Below are positions 8,587 to 17,378 of a stretch of 64,000 nucleotides of DNA, piece by piece. Below the pieces are notes generated by a model. That model made no database searches and was not told the DNA's origin. It worked only from the letters and a program-made list of their open reading frames with translations. The position numbers and the translations under genes were made by a program. Position 1 is the stretch's first letter; every line of letters starts with the position of its first letter. Source of the DNA: JBBROS01 sp963792675. Lineage in GTDB: Bacteria; Pseudomonadota; Alphaproteobacteria; Acetobacterales; Acetobacteraceae. The stretch lies in NCBI GenBank assembly GCA_963792675.1, contig CAWBWT010000001.1, positions 86,632-150,631 of the forward strand, given 5' to 3'.

Positions 8587-9511
8587 ACCCCAAACCGAGC
8601 TTGCGCGCCTCCGACCGCGGCACCGCCGGCAGCGACGGATGCAGCACGATCCCTTGTTCCTCGACGTCCACCCGCGCTTCCGGATACACCGCCAGCGCCA
8701 TCTGCAGCGCTTCCAGGAAGGTTGGCTTGATCTGCCGCACCAGGCGGAACCCGGCGCCGAACTGGGCATGGATCGCAGCCCAGGTGATCGGCGTCGGCCT
8801 GTTCAGCGAGTGCAGCCGGTAGGCCAGCCAGATGTATAGGTCGATCGCGAACGACCGGGTCCCGATCGCCCGCAGCGCTTCCTCGCGCACCGGCACCGGA
8901 TGCTCCTTCAGCGACCGCCAGAACCCGTCGTCGAGCCGCACCTTGTCTTGCCACAACGTCGGCTGGCTCTCGTCGGCGAGCCCGGCCAGCGAGATGCTGC
9001 TTTGCACGAAGGCGCCGTTGCTGCGCAGCTCGGCGCTGGCGAGGTCGGTGAAGAAGGTGAGCTTGCAGCCGGAGATGCGCCGGGCCTGTTCGCTCACCAA
9101 CTGGTAGGTCTTGCCCCCGGCCGAGAGCGACATGCGCGTCATCCAGGCCTTCATCGAGCGTCCCAGCTCGACCTCGGGGTTGCCCGTTCGCACTGCTTCC
9201 GTCTGCAAATACAGCAGGATAAGCCGGGCGATGCTGCCATAGGGGACGCCGATCAGCTCGCCGTCGCGGTCGCGACCGGATTCCACCAGCAAGGTGGTGC
9301 GGTTGCCTTGACGCTTCCAATAAGGCGCCTCGGTGCGCTTATGCGGCAGCGATGTCATGGCGAACCCGGCATGGGTGATGCCGAGCCGGCTATCCTCCTC
9401 GCCAAGCACCAGGGCCGCGGCTTCCACTGCCAGTCGCCCGACCTTGCTGTCGGTCTGCGCCTTAGCAACGTGGATGCCGTCTCGGAGGATCAGCTGGTGA
9501 ACCTTACCCAT
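8585..9511 (-). CDS. repA: Plasmid replication initiator RepA (RepA_C family)
   Basis: 308-residue initiator that would bind the adjacent iterons and open the origin for DnaA/DnaB loading. Recognisable family stretches are the N-terminus GKVHQLILRDGIHVAKA, the core TLLVESGRDRDGELIGVPYGSIARLILLYLQTEAVRTG followed by ELGRSMKAWM, and the C-terminal SFAIDLYIWLAYRLHSLNRPTPITW (winged-helix region) ending in AVYPEARVDVEEQGIVLHPS. Length and all blocks are complete with no frameshift. The ATG is 38 bases downstream of an inverted iteron, suggesting autorepression. No parA/parB lies nearby. Confidence 0.93.
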   Translation of the reverse strand: MGKVHQLILRDGIHVAKAQTDSKVGRLAVEAAALVLGEEDSRLGITHAGFAMTSLPHKRTEAPYWKRQGNRTTLLVESGRDRDGELIGVPYGSIARLILLYLQTEAVRTGNPEVELGRSMKAWMTRMSLSAGGKTYQLVSEQARRISGCKLTFFTDLASAELRSNGAFVQSSISLAGLADESQPTLWQDKVRLDDGFWRSLKEHPVPVREEALRAIGTRSFAIDLYIWLAYRLHSLNRPTPITWAAIHAQFGAGFRLVRQIKPTFLEALQMALAVYPEARVDVEEQGIVLHPSLPAVPRSEARKLGLG

Positions 9512-9548
9512 GGCTGCTGTTGTGGAATAATTTTATCCCCCGCCGCAA

Positions 9549-9733
9549 GGTGGACTCTACTGACGCAGGCTAATAGCAAGCTATTAAACTCAACTATTAG
9601 TACCGTCAGTAGAGTCCACTGGATAACCCGGAGTCGCGTCAGTAGAGTCCACTGGGGGCGTCAGTAGAGTCCACTGGATAACCCGCCCAAGCTGTGGATA
9701 ACTTTTTTGGGGGGGGCGTCAGTAGAGTCCACT
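9549..9733. other. Iteron-type origin of replication (oriV) with DnaA box
   Basis: Five copies of GTCAGTAGAGTCCACT lie here: one inverted at 9549-9564 (15 of 16 bases) and four direct at 9605-9620, 9638-9653, 9660-9675 and 9718-9733. Start-to-start spacings of 33, 22 and 58 bases include two exact multiples of 11, so those sites fall on one helix face. A perfect DnaA box (TGTGGATAA, the complement of TTATCCACA) is at 9693-9701. Two copies of GGATAACCCG follow iterons at 9621 and 9676. An AT-rich stretch around 9575-9600 is a candidate melting site. Confidence 0.9.
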
Positions 9734-9753
9734 TTTCTGCGAACTCGGACCGA

Positions 9754-10155
9754 TCAGGCCGACTTGCGAGGGCGGCCGCCTTTAGCGCCGTTGGTGCGTG
9801 CCGCGGCCGCCTTGGCCGGAGAGGTAACCTGGCCGGCCTGCCGCGCCAGATGGGCCCGGGTGCCGAACAGGCCGGCTAGGAGCCCGGGGACGGACAGGTC
9901 GGCATCGAGCGCCTCCCAGTGCAGCCCGGAGCCGGCACCCAGTAGTTCGACCTGGCCAAGCTGCTCCTCGGTCGCATGCTCCAGCCCTTCGACCAGACGC
10001 GGCGGGAAGGCGAACGTGCAGCCGTTGGTCAGCTCGACCATTACCCTCCCGAGCTGGCGGTCGTAGCGCGCCCCCACGGCCCGGGGCTCCTGCTGACGTG
10101 CGGCGCGGCCGCGCTCGAGGGCGGCATCGATTTGAGCATCAGTCAATTCGGCCAT
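9754..10155 (-). CDS. DUF2442 domain protein
   Basis: 133 residues from an ATG that overlaps the preceding DUF4160 gene by 17 bases. The DUF2442 core is at about residues 20-85 (ARYDRQLGRVMVELTNGCTFAFPPRLVEGLEHAT...LGAGSGLHWEALDADLSVPGLLAGLFG). The C-terminal extension rich in Ala, Lys and Arg (TSPAKAAAARTNGAKGGRPRKSA) could bind DNA. DUF2442 proteins commonly lie beside DUF4160 proteins. A regulatory or antitoxin-like role is an inference from that pairing and from the position next to a plasmid origin. Confidence 0.88.
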   Translation of the reverse strand: MAELTDAQIDAALERGRAARQQEPRAVGARYDRQLGRVMVELTNGCTFAFPPRLVEGLEHATEEQLGQVELLGAGSGLHWEALDADLSVPGLLAGLFGTRAHLARQAGQVTSPAKAAAARTNGAKGGRPRKSA

Positions 10156-10387
10156 GGGTCCTCTCCCAGTGCTGCAGCAGAGCGGCGTGATGCGCGGCCA
10201 CCAGCCGCATTGCACGGCGCACCTCGCTCCGGGTCATGGCGTCGGCCCAGATCAGCTCCGGAGTGCCGCCGGGTCCGAGCAGATTGATCTTGGCCTCGCC
10301 ATCACCGAAAACGTGGACATGCGCCGGCATGTGATCATTGAGGTAAATGACGACGCGCAGGCCTCCGGCACGCACCACAGTGACCAT
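10139..10387 (-). CDS. DUF4160 domain protein
   Basis: 82 residues, complete for the family. The signature is LRVVIYLNDHMPAHVHVFGDGEAKINLLG, with the conserved HxPAHVHV histidines, followed by helix SEVRRAMRLVAAHHAALLQHWERTHG. It overlaps the downstream DUF2442 gene, so the two are a coupled operon. The upstream region contains an inverted repeat ATAACCC/GGGTTAT at 10396-10417, a plausible operator. The catalytic or binding function of DUF4160 is not established. Confidence 0.9.
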   Translation of the reverse strand: MVTVVRAGGLRVVIYLNDHMPAHVHVFGDGEAKINLLGPGGTPELIWADAMTRSEVRRAMRLVAAHHAALLQHWERTHGRID

Positions 10388-10395
10388 GGCTGTAC

Positions 10396-10417
10396 ATAAC
10401 CCATCCAGACGGGTTAT
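10396..10417. promoter_or_regulatory. Inverted repeat upstream of the DUF4160-DUF2442 operon
   Basis: ATAACCC, 8-base spacer, GGGTTAT, located 9 bases upstream of the DUF4160 start. The half-site resembles the GATAACCC motif next to two origin iterons. It could be an operator for the gene pair. Confidence 0.4.
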
Positions 10418-10527
10418 TCAATGCGCGTCAGTCTGCCCGTTATCACGGCTCAAAACCCGCGGAGGTTCAAAGGCTCAGGTTACGACCTTCGTGCCGAAAA
10501 TTGCGGTTGCTCCGTTCACTCTGGTAG

Positions 10528-10544
10528 TATTACGGAACGTAATA
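10528..10544. promoter_or_regulatory. Perfect palindrome immediately before a small gene
   Basis: TATTACG-GAA-CGTAATA, two perfect 7-base arms around a 3-base spacer. The last base is the A of the ATG at 10544. Such a position would let a dimeric repressor block transcription or initiation. The element resembles toxin-antitoxin operators in form only. Confidence 0.55.
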
Positions 10545-10771
10545 TGGAGCGCAGGATAACGACCGTGACAGTGCGGCGGCACGGCAATTTGGTCGACGTG
10601 ACTCTCCCGGCGGAAACCCGCATCCGCATGGGTTTCGAGGTCGCTCCCATCGAGCCACCCGATAGCCTGAGGCCGGTCAAGCGCACCATCCAGCTTAAGC
10701 GTCAGATAGAGCTCGCGCGCGACATCCTCCGTGAGCAGGCCGACGCACTGCAGGAACTTGCCAAGCGTTGA
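10544..10771 (+). CDS. Small hypothetical protein beside the plasmid replicon
   Basis: 75 residues starting MERRITTVTVRRHGNLVDVTLPAETRIRMGF. The N-terminal half looks beta-rich (alternating Val/Thr), and the C-terminal half is a long amphipathic helix (RTIQLKRQIELARDILREQADALQEL), an arrangement common in dimeric DNA-binding antitoxins. I cannot assign a family. A perfect palindrome abuts the ATG. The in-frame extension to 10421 has no supporting ribosome binding site and runs through the palindrome. Confidence 0.45.
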   Translation: MERRITTVTVRRHGNLVDVTLPAETRIRMGFEVAPIEPPDSLRPVKRTIQLKRQIELARDILREQADALQELAKR

Positions 10772-10818
10772 CGCAGCCGGAGTTTCTCGAGCCCAATCAG
10801 GGGTGATCAGGCCACCCC

Positions 10819-13800
10819 TCACGCGTCGGAACCGCGCCGCGATACGCTCAGCCGGATCTCCTGCCCCTCCAGCGTGTCCTCGACCACCCCGTCATCGTCC
10901 TTGGAGAACTCGGCATCGAAGTCGAGCTTCGTCGCCAGCGTCTGCTCCTGGATATAACCGGCATGGGTCAGCAGCGCCTGGCGCAGCCCGCTATGCGCCT
11001 GCACCGCGACGTGGATGCGGTCGGTCAGCTCGAAGCCGGCCTGCTTGCGCGCGTTCTGGATCAGCCGCACCGCGTCGCGCGCCCAGCCCTCCGCCTGCAG
11101 CGCCTCGGTGACGGCGATGTCGAGCACGATCAGCCCGCGCCCGGCGTCGAAGCCCTCGGCCGCCGCATCGCCGCTGCTGCGGAACCGCAACTGGTCCTGG
11201 CCCGGCTCTAGCACGACGCCGCCGATCTCGATCCGGCCGCCCTCCAGCGCGGTCCATTCGCCCGCCCGCTGCGCCGTAAACACCGCCTTCATGCGGGCGC
11301 CGTAGGTCTTCCCGAGCGACGCATCCACCTTGATCTCCGGCCGGCCGAACGCTGCCGTGTCCGTCGTCAGCCGCACCGCCTTCACGTTCACCTCGCTGGC
11401 GATGATGTCCGTGAACGGCTCCAGCAGCGCGCTGTCCGGGTGCGCCACCACGAGCCCGGCCAACGGCAGCCGCACCCGCCGCTTGTGCACCTCGCGCACC
11501 GTCAGCACCGCCGAGCAAACGGCGCGGGCGAGGTCCATGCTCTGCACCAGCGCCGTGTCGTTCGGGAGTGCCGCCGCGTCCGGCCAATCCACGAGGTGCA
11601 CCGACTGCACCGAGGGGTCGCCGTCGAACAGGGCGGAGTGGATGCGCTCGGTGATCATCGGCAGCATCGGCGCCAGCGCCCGGCAGGTCAGCGCCAGGCA
11701 GGTGAACAGGGTGTCGTACGCCGCCTGCTTGTCGGCTGCCGTATCCGGCGACGTGTCCGACCAGAACCGGTCGCGACGGTTGCGGATGTACCAGTTGTTT
11801 AACGCATCTACGTAAGGACTTACGCATTCATACGCCTTCTGCAGGTCGTAGCGGTCCAGATTTCCTTGAATTGCCTCGATCAGCCCCCGCGTCTTGGACA
11901 GGATGTAGCGGTCGAGCACGTCCGTGCTTTCGCTCGAGAGGCGGGCCTGGACGCCGTCGATGTTGGCGTAGAGGGTGAAGAACACGTAGGCGTTCCATAG
12001 CCGCAGGATCACTGCGCGCGACATCTTGCTGATGTCCGACCCGTCCTTCGCCATCGCCAGGTCGCCGCCGCTCATCAGCGGGCTCGACATCATGAACCAG
12101 CGCAACGCGTCGGTGCCCTGGCTGCGGAATACCTCGACCGGGTCGGGGTAGTTCTTGAGCCGCTTGGACTGCTTCTGGTGGTCCTCGCCCAGCACCACGC
12201 CGTGGCAGACGCAGTTGCGGAACGGCGCCTGATCGAACAGCGCCGTCGACAGCACCATCAGCGTGTAGAACCAGCCCCTGGTCTGGGCGATGTACTCGAC
12301 GATGAAGTCGCCGGGGAAGTTGCGGTGGAACCGGTCCTTGTTCTCGAACGGGTAATGCTGCTGCGCGAACGGCATCGACCCGCTCTCGAACCAGCAATCG
12401 AGCACGTCCGGCACCCGGCGCAGCATGCTCCGCCCGGTCGGGTCGTTCGGGTTGGGTCGCACCAGCGCGTCGATCGCCGGGCGGTGCAGGTCGGCGACCG
12501 TGACGCCGAACGCCGCCTCGAGCTCGGCGACCGAGCCATACACCTCGGTGCAGGGATAGGCCGGGTCGTCGCTTTGCCATACCGGGATCGGCGTGCCCCA
12601 GAACCGGTTGCGCGAGATGTTCCAGTCGCGCGCATTCTCCAGCCACTTGCCGAACTGCCCGTCGCGCACGTGCGCCGGCACCCAGTTGATGCCCTGGTTC
12701 AGCTCCACCATGCGGGCGCTGAACGTGCTGACCGCCACATACCACCCGGTGATCGCCTTGTAGATCAACGGCTCGTCGGTGCGCCAGCAATGCGGGTAGC
12801 TGTGGTTGATCTGCTCGTGGCGCACGACGACGCCGCCCCGCGCCTTGAGTGCCGCGATGATGGCCGGGTTGCCCTCGTGGATGACGTTGAGGCCTTGGAA
12901 GTCCGGCACCTCCGTGGTGAACCGCCCGGCCTCGTCCACCGGCACCACGACCGGGATCTCGGCCGCTTGGCACGCCGCCAAGTCGTCCTCGCCGAAGCCC
13001 GGCGCCATGTGGATCAGCCCGGTGCCTTCCTCGGCCGCCACGAACGCGCCGTCCAGCACCTGGAACGCATTCGGGGTATCGGCAAAATAGGGAAATAGCG
13101 GCTCGTAGCGCCGCCCCACCAGCGCCGAGCCCGGCATCGTGGCGACGATCTCGGCGTCGCCCAGCTCGCGCGCATACCGCTCGACCGCGTTCCGGGCCAG
13201 GATCACGTGGCCGAACCGCTCGCTGCGCACGATGGCGTATTCGATGTCGGGGCCGACCGCGACGGCGAGGTTGCTCGGCAGGGTCCAGGGCGTCGTGGTC
13301 CAGATCAGTATTTTCAAAGCGGCCCGGGTCGCCGTCCTGCGGCCTGAGTGTGAGGCCAACGGTGAGCGCCGGGTCGGCCCGCTCGCGGTAGGAGTTGTCC
13401 AGCCGGGTCTCGAAGTTCGATAGCGGGCTCTGCACCGCCCAGGAATACGGCACCACCCGGTAGCCGCTGTAGATCAGGCCCTTCTCCCACAGCGTCTTGA
13501 ACGCCCAGATCACGCTTTCCATGAAGGGGCGGTCCATGGTGCGGTAGGCGCGGTCGAAGTCGACCCAGCGGGCGCCGCGGGTCACGTACCCCTCCCACTC
13601 GTGCGTATAGGCCTGCACGCTGGCGGCGCAGCGGGCGTTGAACCGCTCGATGCCGTATTCGAGGATCGCGGTGCGGCCGAAGATCTGCAGCTGCTTCTCG
13701 ACCTCGAGCTCCGCCGGCAGGCCGTGGCAGTCCCAGCCGAACCGGCGGTCCACATGGCGGCCGCGCATCGTCTGGTAACGCGGGATGATGTCCTTCACGA

Positions 13801-14023
13801 ACGACGTCGCCAGGTGCCCGTAATGCGGCAGGCCGTTTGCGAACGGCGGCCCGTCGTAGAACACGAACTCGTTGCTGGACCCGTCCGGCGCCTGGAGCGG
13901 CCGCAGCGCGAGCGACTGCTGGAACGTGCTCTCACGCTGCCACCGCTCCAGCACGGCCTCCTCGATGGCCGGGAAGTTCGGTGGCTGCTCGGCAGCGGGA
14001 TAAGGGCGGGCGTGACCGGGCAT
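10819..14023 (-). pseudogene. ileS: Isoleucyl-tRNA synthetase, type 2, with one frameshift
   Basis: Encodes a cytoplasmic class Ia synthetase of about 1067 residues if one base is removed. The N-terminal frame (ATG at 14023) has the nucleotide-binding motif HYGH in NGLPHYGHLATSFVKDI, typical of the long IleRS2 type. Around 13311-13314 a T4 run (A4 on the coding strand) shifts the frame; removing one base gives FEILIWTTTPWTLPSN, the start of the editing domain. The second frame contains GTGLIHMAPGFGEDD, the WFESGSMPFAQ region, a KMSKS-equivalent written KQSKR, and a complete anticodon-binding domain. Either an assembly indel or a recent pseudogene; everything else is intact. Confidence 0.88.
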
Positions 14024-14186
14024 GGCGGGCGGGCATCCTAAATGATTTCCGCACTTGGCATCTGCCGCGGTTGAAGGCAACGCGGACGCGCGCACAAGGC
14101 GGCTTAGCCACGGCAGCAGATCATGGCTGGGTCGCTTGCCGATCCTGGGCCGATCCGCTGCGAACGCAGCGGCCGTTAAGCTTATC

Positions 14187-14220
14187 GTAGTTTTTTGAAT
14201 CTAGTAGTTTTTTGCATCTA
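14187..14220 (+). repeat. Tandem 17-bp repeat in the ileS upstream region
   Basis: GTAGTTTTTTGAATCTA is followed directly by GTAGTTTTTTGCATCTA, differing at one base. The element is unusually AT-rich for this DNA and lies between ileS and a small ORF on the other strand. The whole 14024-14285 gap otherwise shows no gene. Confidence 0.7.
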
Positions 14221-14285
14221 ATTGAGTGCGCAGCGGGATCTGCCCGCGACCCGCGCGCCCACCTCGTCCCTGACATCCGACGGCA

Positions 14286-14669
14286 TTGCCGCGCTCCGCC
14301 TCAGCGTGGAACGCATCCAGGCCACGCGTTGCGGCTCGGTCAAAACTCGACGCGCTGATCACCGAAGTCTTGCGATGCGCTTCCGCGTCCGACCTTGGCG
14401 ACGCCGCCCGTGCGAGCGATCGCATCGTGGGGGGCGCGCGCTGGTCGACTGACCTCGACGCCGCGCTGACGCTCCTGCCGCCCGACTACAATTTCTCGAC
14501 CGGCTGCCGCGACGGGGTGTGCTGGGCCTGGATCCAGCCGAACGATGCCTGGGCGCCGGCGGAGCACGAGGCGCGCCACGACCACCCCGGCGGCAGCGGC
14601 CTTGTCACCTCCCATACTGCCGCGCTTGCCGTGATCTGTGCGGCGATCCTCTGCGCATTGGCTGGCTGA
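14286..14669 (+). CDS. Hypothetical protein resembling small phage-type proteins
   Basis: 127 residues, of which about residues 20-127 look genuine: KLDALITEVLRCASASD, LDAALTLLPPDYNFSTG, and the tail HTAALAVICAAILCALAG. This is the layout of small proteins of tailed phages and prophages, which typically end in an ALALCAAALRA helix. The natural N-terminus may lie in another frame (SDGIAALRLSVERIQATRCGS, about 14270-14335), implying one more frameshift near 14340. Function unknown. Confidence 0.4.
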   Translation: MPRSASAWNASRPRVAARSKLDALITEVLRCASASDLGDAARASDRIVGGARWSTDLDAALTLLPPDYNFSTGCRDGVCWAWIQPNDAWAPAEHEARHDHPGGSGLVTSHTAALAVICAAILCALAG

Positions 14670-14741
14670 CGGCGGCCGCCAAGAAATCGGCCGGCGGGTC
14701 GACCGGGGGATCCGACCACGGGGACGCCCACGCGCCCGGCG

Positions 14742-14831
14742 TCATCCGGCGGTGAACCGGAACAGCTCCCGCACCAACGCGTACAGCAACAGCGGCAGGT
14801 AGCCCAACGCCAGGCAAAACGCGCCAAGCAC
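14742..14831 (-). CDS. 29-residue membrane peptide coupled to the DJ-1 gene
   Basis: Begins with a GTG whose first G is the last base of the DJ-1 TAG stop (TAGTG). It reads VLGAFCLALGYLPLLLYALV followed by a short Arg/Glu-containing tail and a TGA stop: one hydrophobic helix with a basic end. The stop-start overlap would allow reinitiation. No homology is recognised, and an ORF this short could be chance. Confidence 0.3.
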   Translation of the reverse strand: MLGAFCLALGYLPLLLYALVRELFRFTAG

Positions 14832-15506
14832 TACTCCGGAGTTGATTGGCTCCGGATCAGCCGGTCCCGCTCGGCCCGCGACGCCGCGAGCTTCTGCCGC
14901 GCCGCTTCGAGCACGGCAGGCGGCGCGGTCTCCGGCCGGCCCGCGTCGAACGGCGGCTCGGGCGCGTATTCAAGGAACAGCTGCACCCCTTGCGCTGCCG
15001 CCTCGCCCTCCAGCTCGGCAGCCAGGACCAGGGCGAAGTCGATCCCGGCCGTGACGCCGCCGCCGCTCAGGACGTTGCCGTCGCGCACCACGCGAGCCTG
15101 GGTCGGGATGGCGCCGAAGCGGGCGAGCAGGTCGTGCGCCGCCCAATGCGTCGTGGCCCGCTTGCCACGCAGCAGCCCGGCCGCCCCAGCACCAACGCCC
15201 CAGTGCAGACGATGTCACGTAGGTGGCGCCGAGCGCTTGGCGGCGCAGGAAGGCGAGCGTGTCCTCGTCCTGCAGCAGCGGATTGATGCCGGCGCCGCCG
15301 GGCACGCACAGCACGTCAAGCTGCGGGCAGTCGGCAAAGGTCATGGTCGGCTGCAGCACGAGCCTGGTTGCCGAGGCAACGGGGTCACGGCTTTTCCAAA
15401 CCAGGTGCACCTGCGTGTCCGGCAGCGAGGCGAACACCTCGTAGGGGCCGGTCAGGTCGAGTTGCTGGACGTTCGGGAACACCAGGATGCCGATCTGCCG
15501 CGCCAT
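14831..15506 (-). pseudogene. DJ-1/PfpI family protein with two one-base deletions
   Basis: Cytoplasmic class I glutamine-amidotransferase-like fold of about 225 residues. The first frame reads MARQIGILVFPNVQQLDLTGPYEVFASLPDTQ through CVPGGAGINPLLQDEDTLAFLRRQALGATYVTS. The nucleophile-elbow segment CTGALVLG is in a second frame, and the C-terminal half VRDGNVLSGGGVTAGIDFALVLA is in a third. The shifts fall near 15210 and in the C4 run 15184-15187. The total span (676 bases) is exactly two short of a 226-codon gene, so restoring both bases recovers a normal family member. Confidence 0.85.
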
Positions 15507-15725
15507 GCTGCGCCTCCGTTTTCGCCTCGATAGCACGCGGCGCAAGACCGACGGACACAATTACGCCAACGGCCACGGCCGCCACGGCACGCGCGGCGAT
15601 CTCCTGCGGGAACTGGCGAACCATTCGTGCGGCAACCCGTAAAAGACAAGGCCAGCGCTTGACGAGAAAGCTGCATCGACCTGCTTGGCTTACGGGGCGC
15701 TGGTGAGCATTGAGGAGAAACGGCG

Positions 15726-16034
15726 GTGGTTAGAAAAGTGACCCTACTGAGCTTGCTCGTCGTGACAGGATGCGCAGGCCTGTCCCATGAACCTCCGGTC
15801 TCGCTGGCGCAAACGATGGGCGGCGGCCCTCCCAATCAGCAGCCGCAATCACCGAACAGCTTGCCGCTCGGTTCACAGGTGAACGCACCGTTCACCTCGT
15901 CGATCGGCTCGATCAACTCCCGCGTGAGCCCGCCTTCCGGCCCCGCCCCGGTGACCTCGCAGAAGCAGCCTCTCGTCGGAACAGGCACCGCCACAGCGCC
16001 GGCAACGCCCAGGAGCGTCACCAACTCCTACTAA
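15726..16034 (+). CDS. Small outer-membrane-type lipoprotein
   Basis: 102 residues from a GTG start with GAGGAGA nine bases upstream. Lys/Arg is followed by a hydrophobic stretch and the lipobox VVTGC (VTLLSLLVVTGCAG), so Cys16 should be acylated after signal peptidase II cleavage. The mature part is low-complexity, rich in Pro, Ser, Gln and Thr, and likely unstructured. A hairpin follows the stop codon directly. No family is recognised. Confidence 0.72.
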   Translation: MVRKVTLLSLLVVTGCAGLSHEPPVSLAQTMGGGPPNQQPQSPNSLPLGSQVNAPFTSSIGSINSRVSPPSGPAPVTSQKQPLVGTGTATAPATPRSVTNSY

Positions 16035-16080
16035 TGTCCCGCGATGGATCTGAAGCCCGACGGACTTCAGATCCGGGACA
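16035..16080. terminator. Bidirectional hairpin between convergent genes
   Basis: The inner stem GGATCTGAAG/CTTCAGATCC has a 9-base loop, extended by TGTCCCG/CGGGACA with a 4-base bulge. It lies between the lipoprotein stop and the MFS stop, so it can terminate both. Confidence 0.75.
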
Positions 16081-16097
16081 TCAGAGACGTCCGGTCA

Positions 16098-17288
16098 TCA
16101 GGCCGCGCGCTCGGCGAGCGGGTTGCGCCTATCCGTCCCGCGCCGCCGGACGTAGGCTCGCCACCACAGCGTCACGGCGACAGCGCCGTTGAGCGCGTTC
16201 CAGGCGATACCGTTGGCGAAGGCCAGCCGGTAGGAGCCAACCTGGTCGAAGATGGCCCCGGTCATCCAGCCGCCCAGCGCCATGCCGACGATGGTCGCCG
16301 CCAGCACCATCCCGACCTTCAGGCCGGCGCCCTGCGCCGGGAAATACTCGCGCACGATGATCGCGTAGCTCGGCACGATGCCGCCCTGGAACAGCCCGAA
16401 CAGGCCGGAGATCACGTATAGCGACGTCAGCGAGTTGAAGAACAGGAACAGCGACAGCGACGCCATCTGCAGCAGGGAGCCGGCGAGCAAAGTCGGCAGG
16501 CCGCCGAGGCGGTCGGCGATCCAGCCGGAACCGATGCGGCTGACGATGCCGAGCCCCAGCATCAGCGACAGCATCTCGGCGCCGCGCGCCGGGCCGTAGC
16601 CGAGGTCGCCGCAATAGGCGACGATGTGCACCTGCGGCATCGACATCGCCACGCAGCAGCTCAAGCCGGCAGCCACCAGCAGCGCCAGCAGCGTGCCAGG
16701 CGCAAGCCCTAGCCGCGCCCGCGAGGTTGCCGTCGCGGCGATGCCGGCGGCGGCGGCCGACTGATCCGGCGGGGCGGCGCGCAACAGCCAGGCGAGGGGC
16801 GGGATTGTGAGCAGCATGACGGCAGCGATGCCGAGCTCGGTCGACCGCCACCCGACCGACTGCGTGGCCGCGGCAACGATCGGCGGCCAGATCGCGCCGG
16901 CCAGGTAGTTGCCCGCCGCCGCGATCGACACGGCGAGGCCGCGCCGGCGCCGGAACCACAGCGAGGCGTCGGCCATGACCGGCCCGAACAGCGCCCCCGA
17001 GCCGAGCATGCCGATCAGCACGCCATGGATCAGCGCATAGGTGAACAGGTCGCCGGTGCGGCTGGCCAGCGCGTAGCCGGCCGCGAGCATGGTGCCGGCC
17101 ACGGCAGCGACCGGCGCGATGCCGAAGCGGTCGGTGGCGCGGCCCATTACGACATTGCCGGCGGCAAAGCCCAGCATCGTCAGCGTGTAGGGCAGGGCGG
17201 CCCCGGCCCGTTGCGCGCCGAACTCCGCCTGCACGGCCGGCAGCGTGACCACGATGGACCACAAGCCGACGCCGCCGATCGAACTCAC
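16098..17288 (-). CDS. MFS transporter
   Basis: About 396 residues with roughly twelve membrane helices. The loop 2-3 signature GRATDRFGIAPVAAVAG and the equivalent in the second half (GWIADRLGGLPTLLAGS) are visible, as are long alternating hydrophobic segments. The organisation resembles oxalate/formate or monocarboxylate-type MFS carriers, but the substrate cannot be told. The start is uncertain: GTG 17288 lies inside the first helix, and the in-frame sequence upstream (ASWARLGLLLLVSSIGG) looks like native protein yet has no ATG, GTG or TTG. Confidence 0.85.
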   Translation of the reverse strand: MSSIGGVGLWSIVVTLPAVQAEFGAQRAGAALPYTLTMLGFAAGNVVMGRATDRFGIAPVAAVAGTMLAAGYALASRTGDLFTYALIHGVLIGMLGSGALFGPVMADASLWFRRRRGLAVSIAAAGNYLAGAIWPPIVAAATQSVGWRSTELGIAAVMLLTIPPLAWLLRAAPPDQSAAAAGIAATATSRARLGLAPGTLLALLVAAGLSCCVAMSMPQVHIVAYCGDLGYGPARGAEMLSLMLGLGIVSRIGSGWIADRLGGLPTLLAGSLLQMASLSLFLFFNSLTSLYVISGLFGLFQGGIVPSYAIIVREYFPAQGAGLKVGMVLAATIVGMALGGWMTGAIFDQVGSYRLAFANGIAWNALNGAVAVTLWWRAYVRRRGTDRRNPLAERAA

Positions 17289-17378
17289 GAGCAGCAGCAG
17301 CCCGAGCCGCGCCCAGGATGCACGAGTGTCCAGCGTTCCACTCCCCTTTGCTATTATCCCGCCGCAGAAGCGGCAGCC

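Noticed and set aside
10819..14023. Two separate genes instead of one frameshifted ileS
   Set aside because: The N-terminal and C-terminal frames abut at a T4 run, and together they give one continuous synthetase of normal length.
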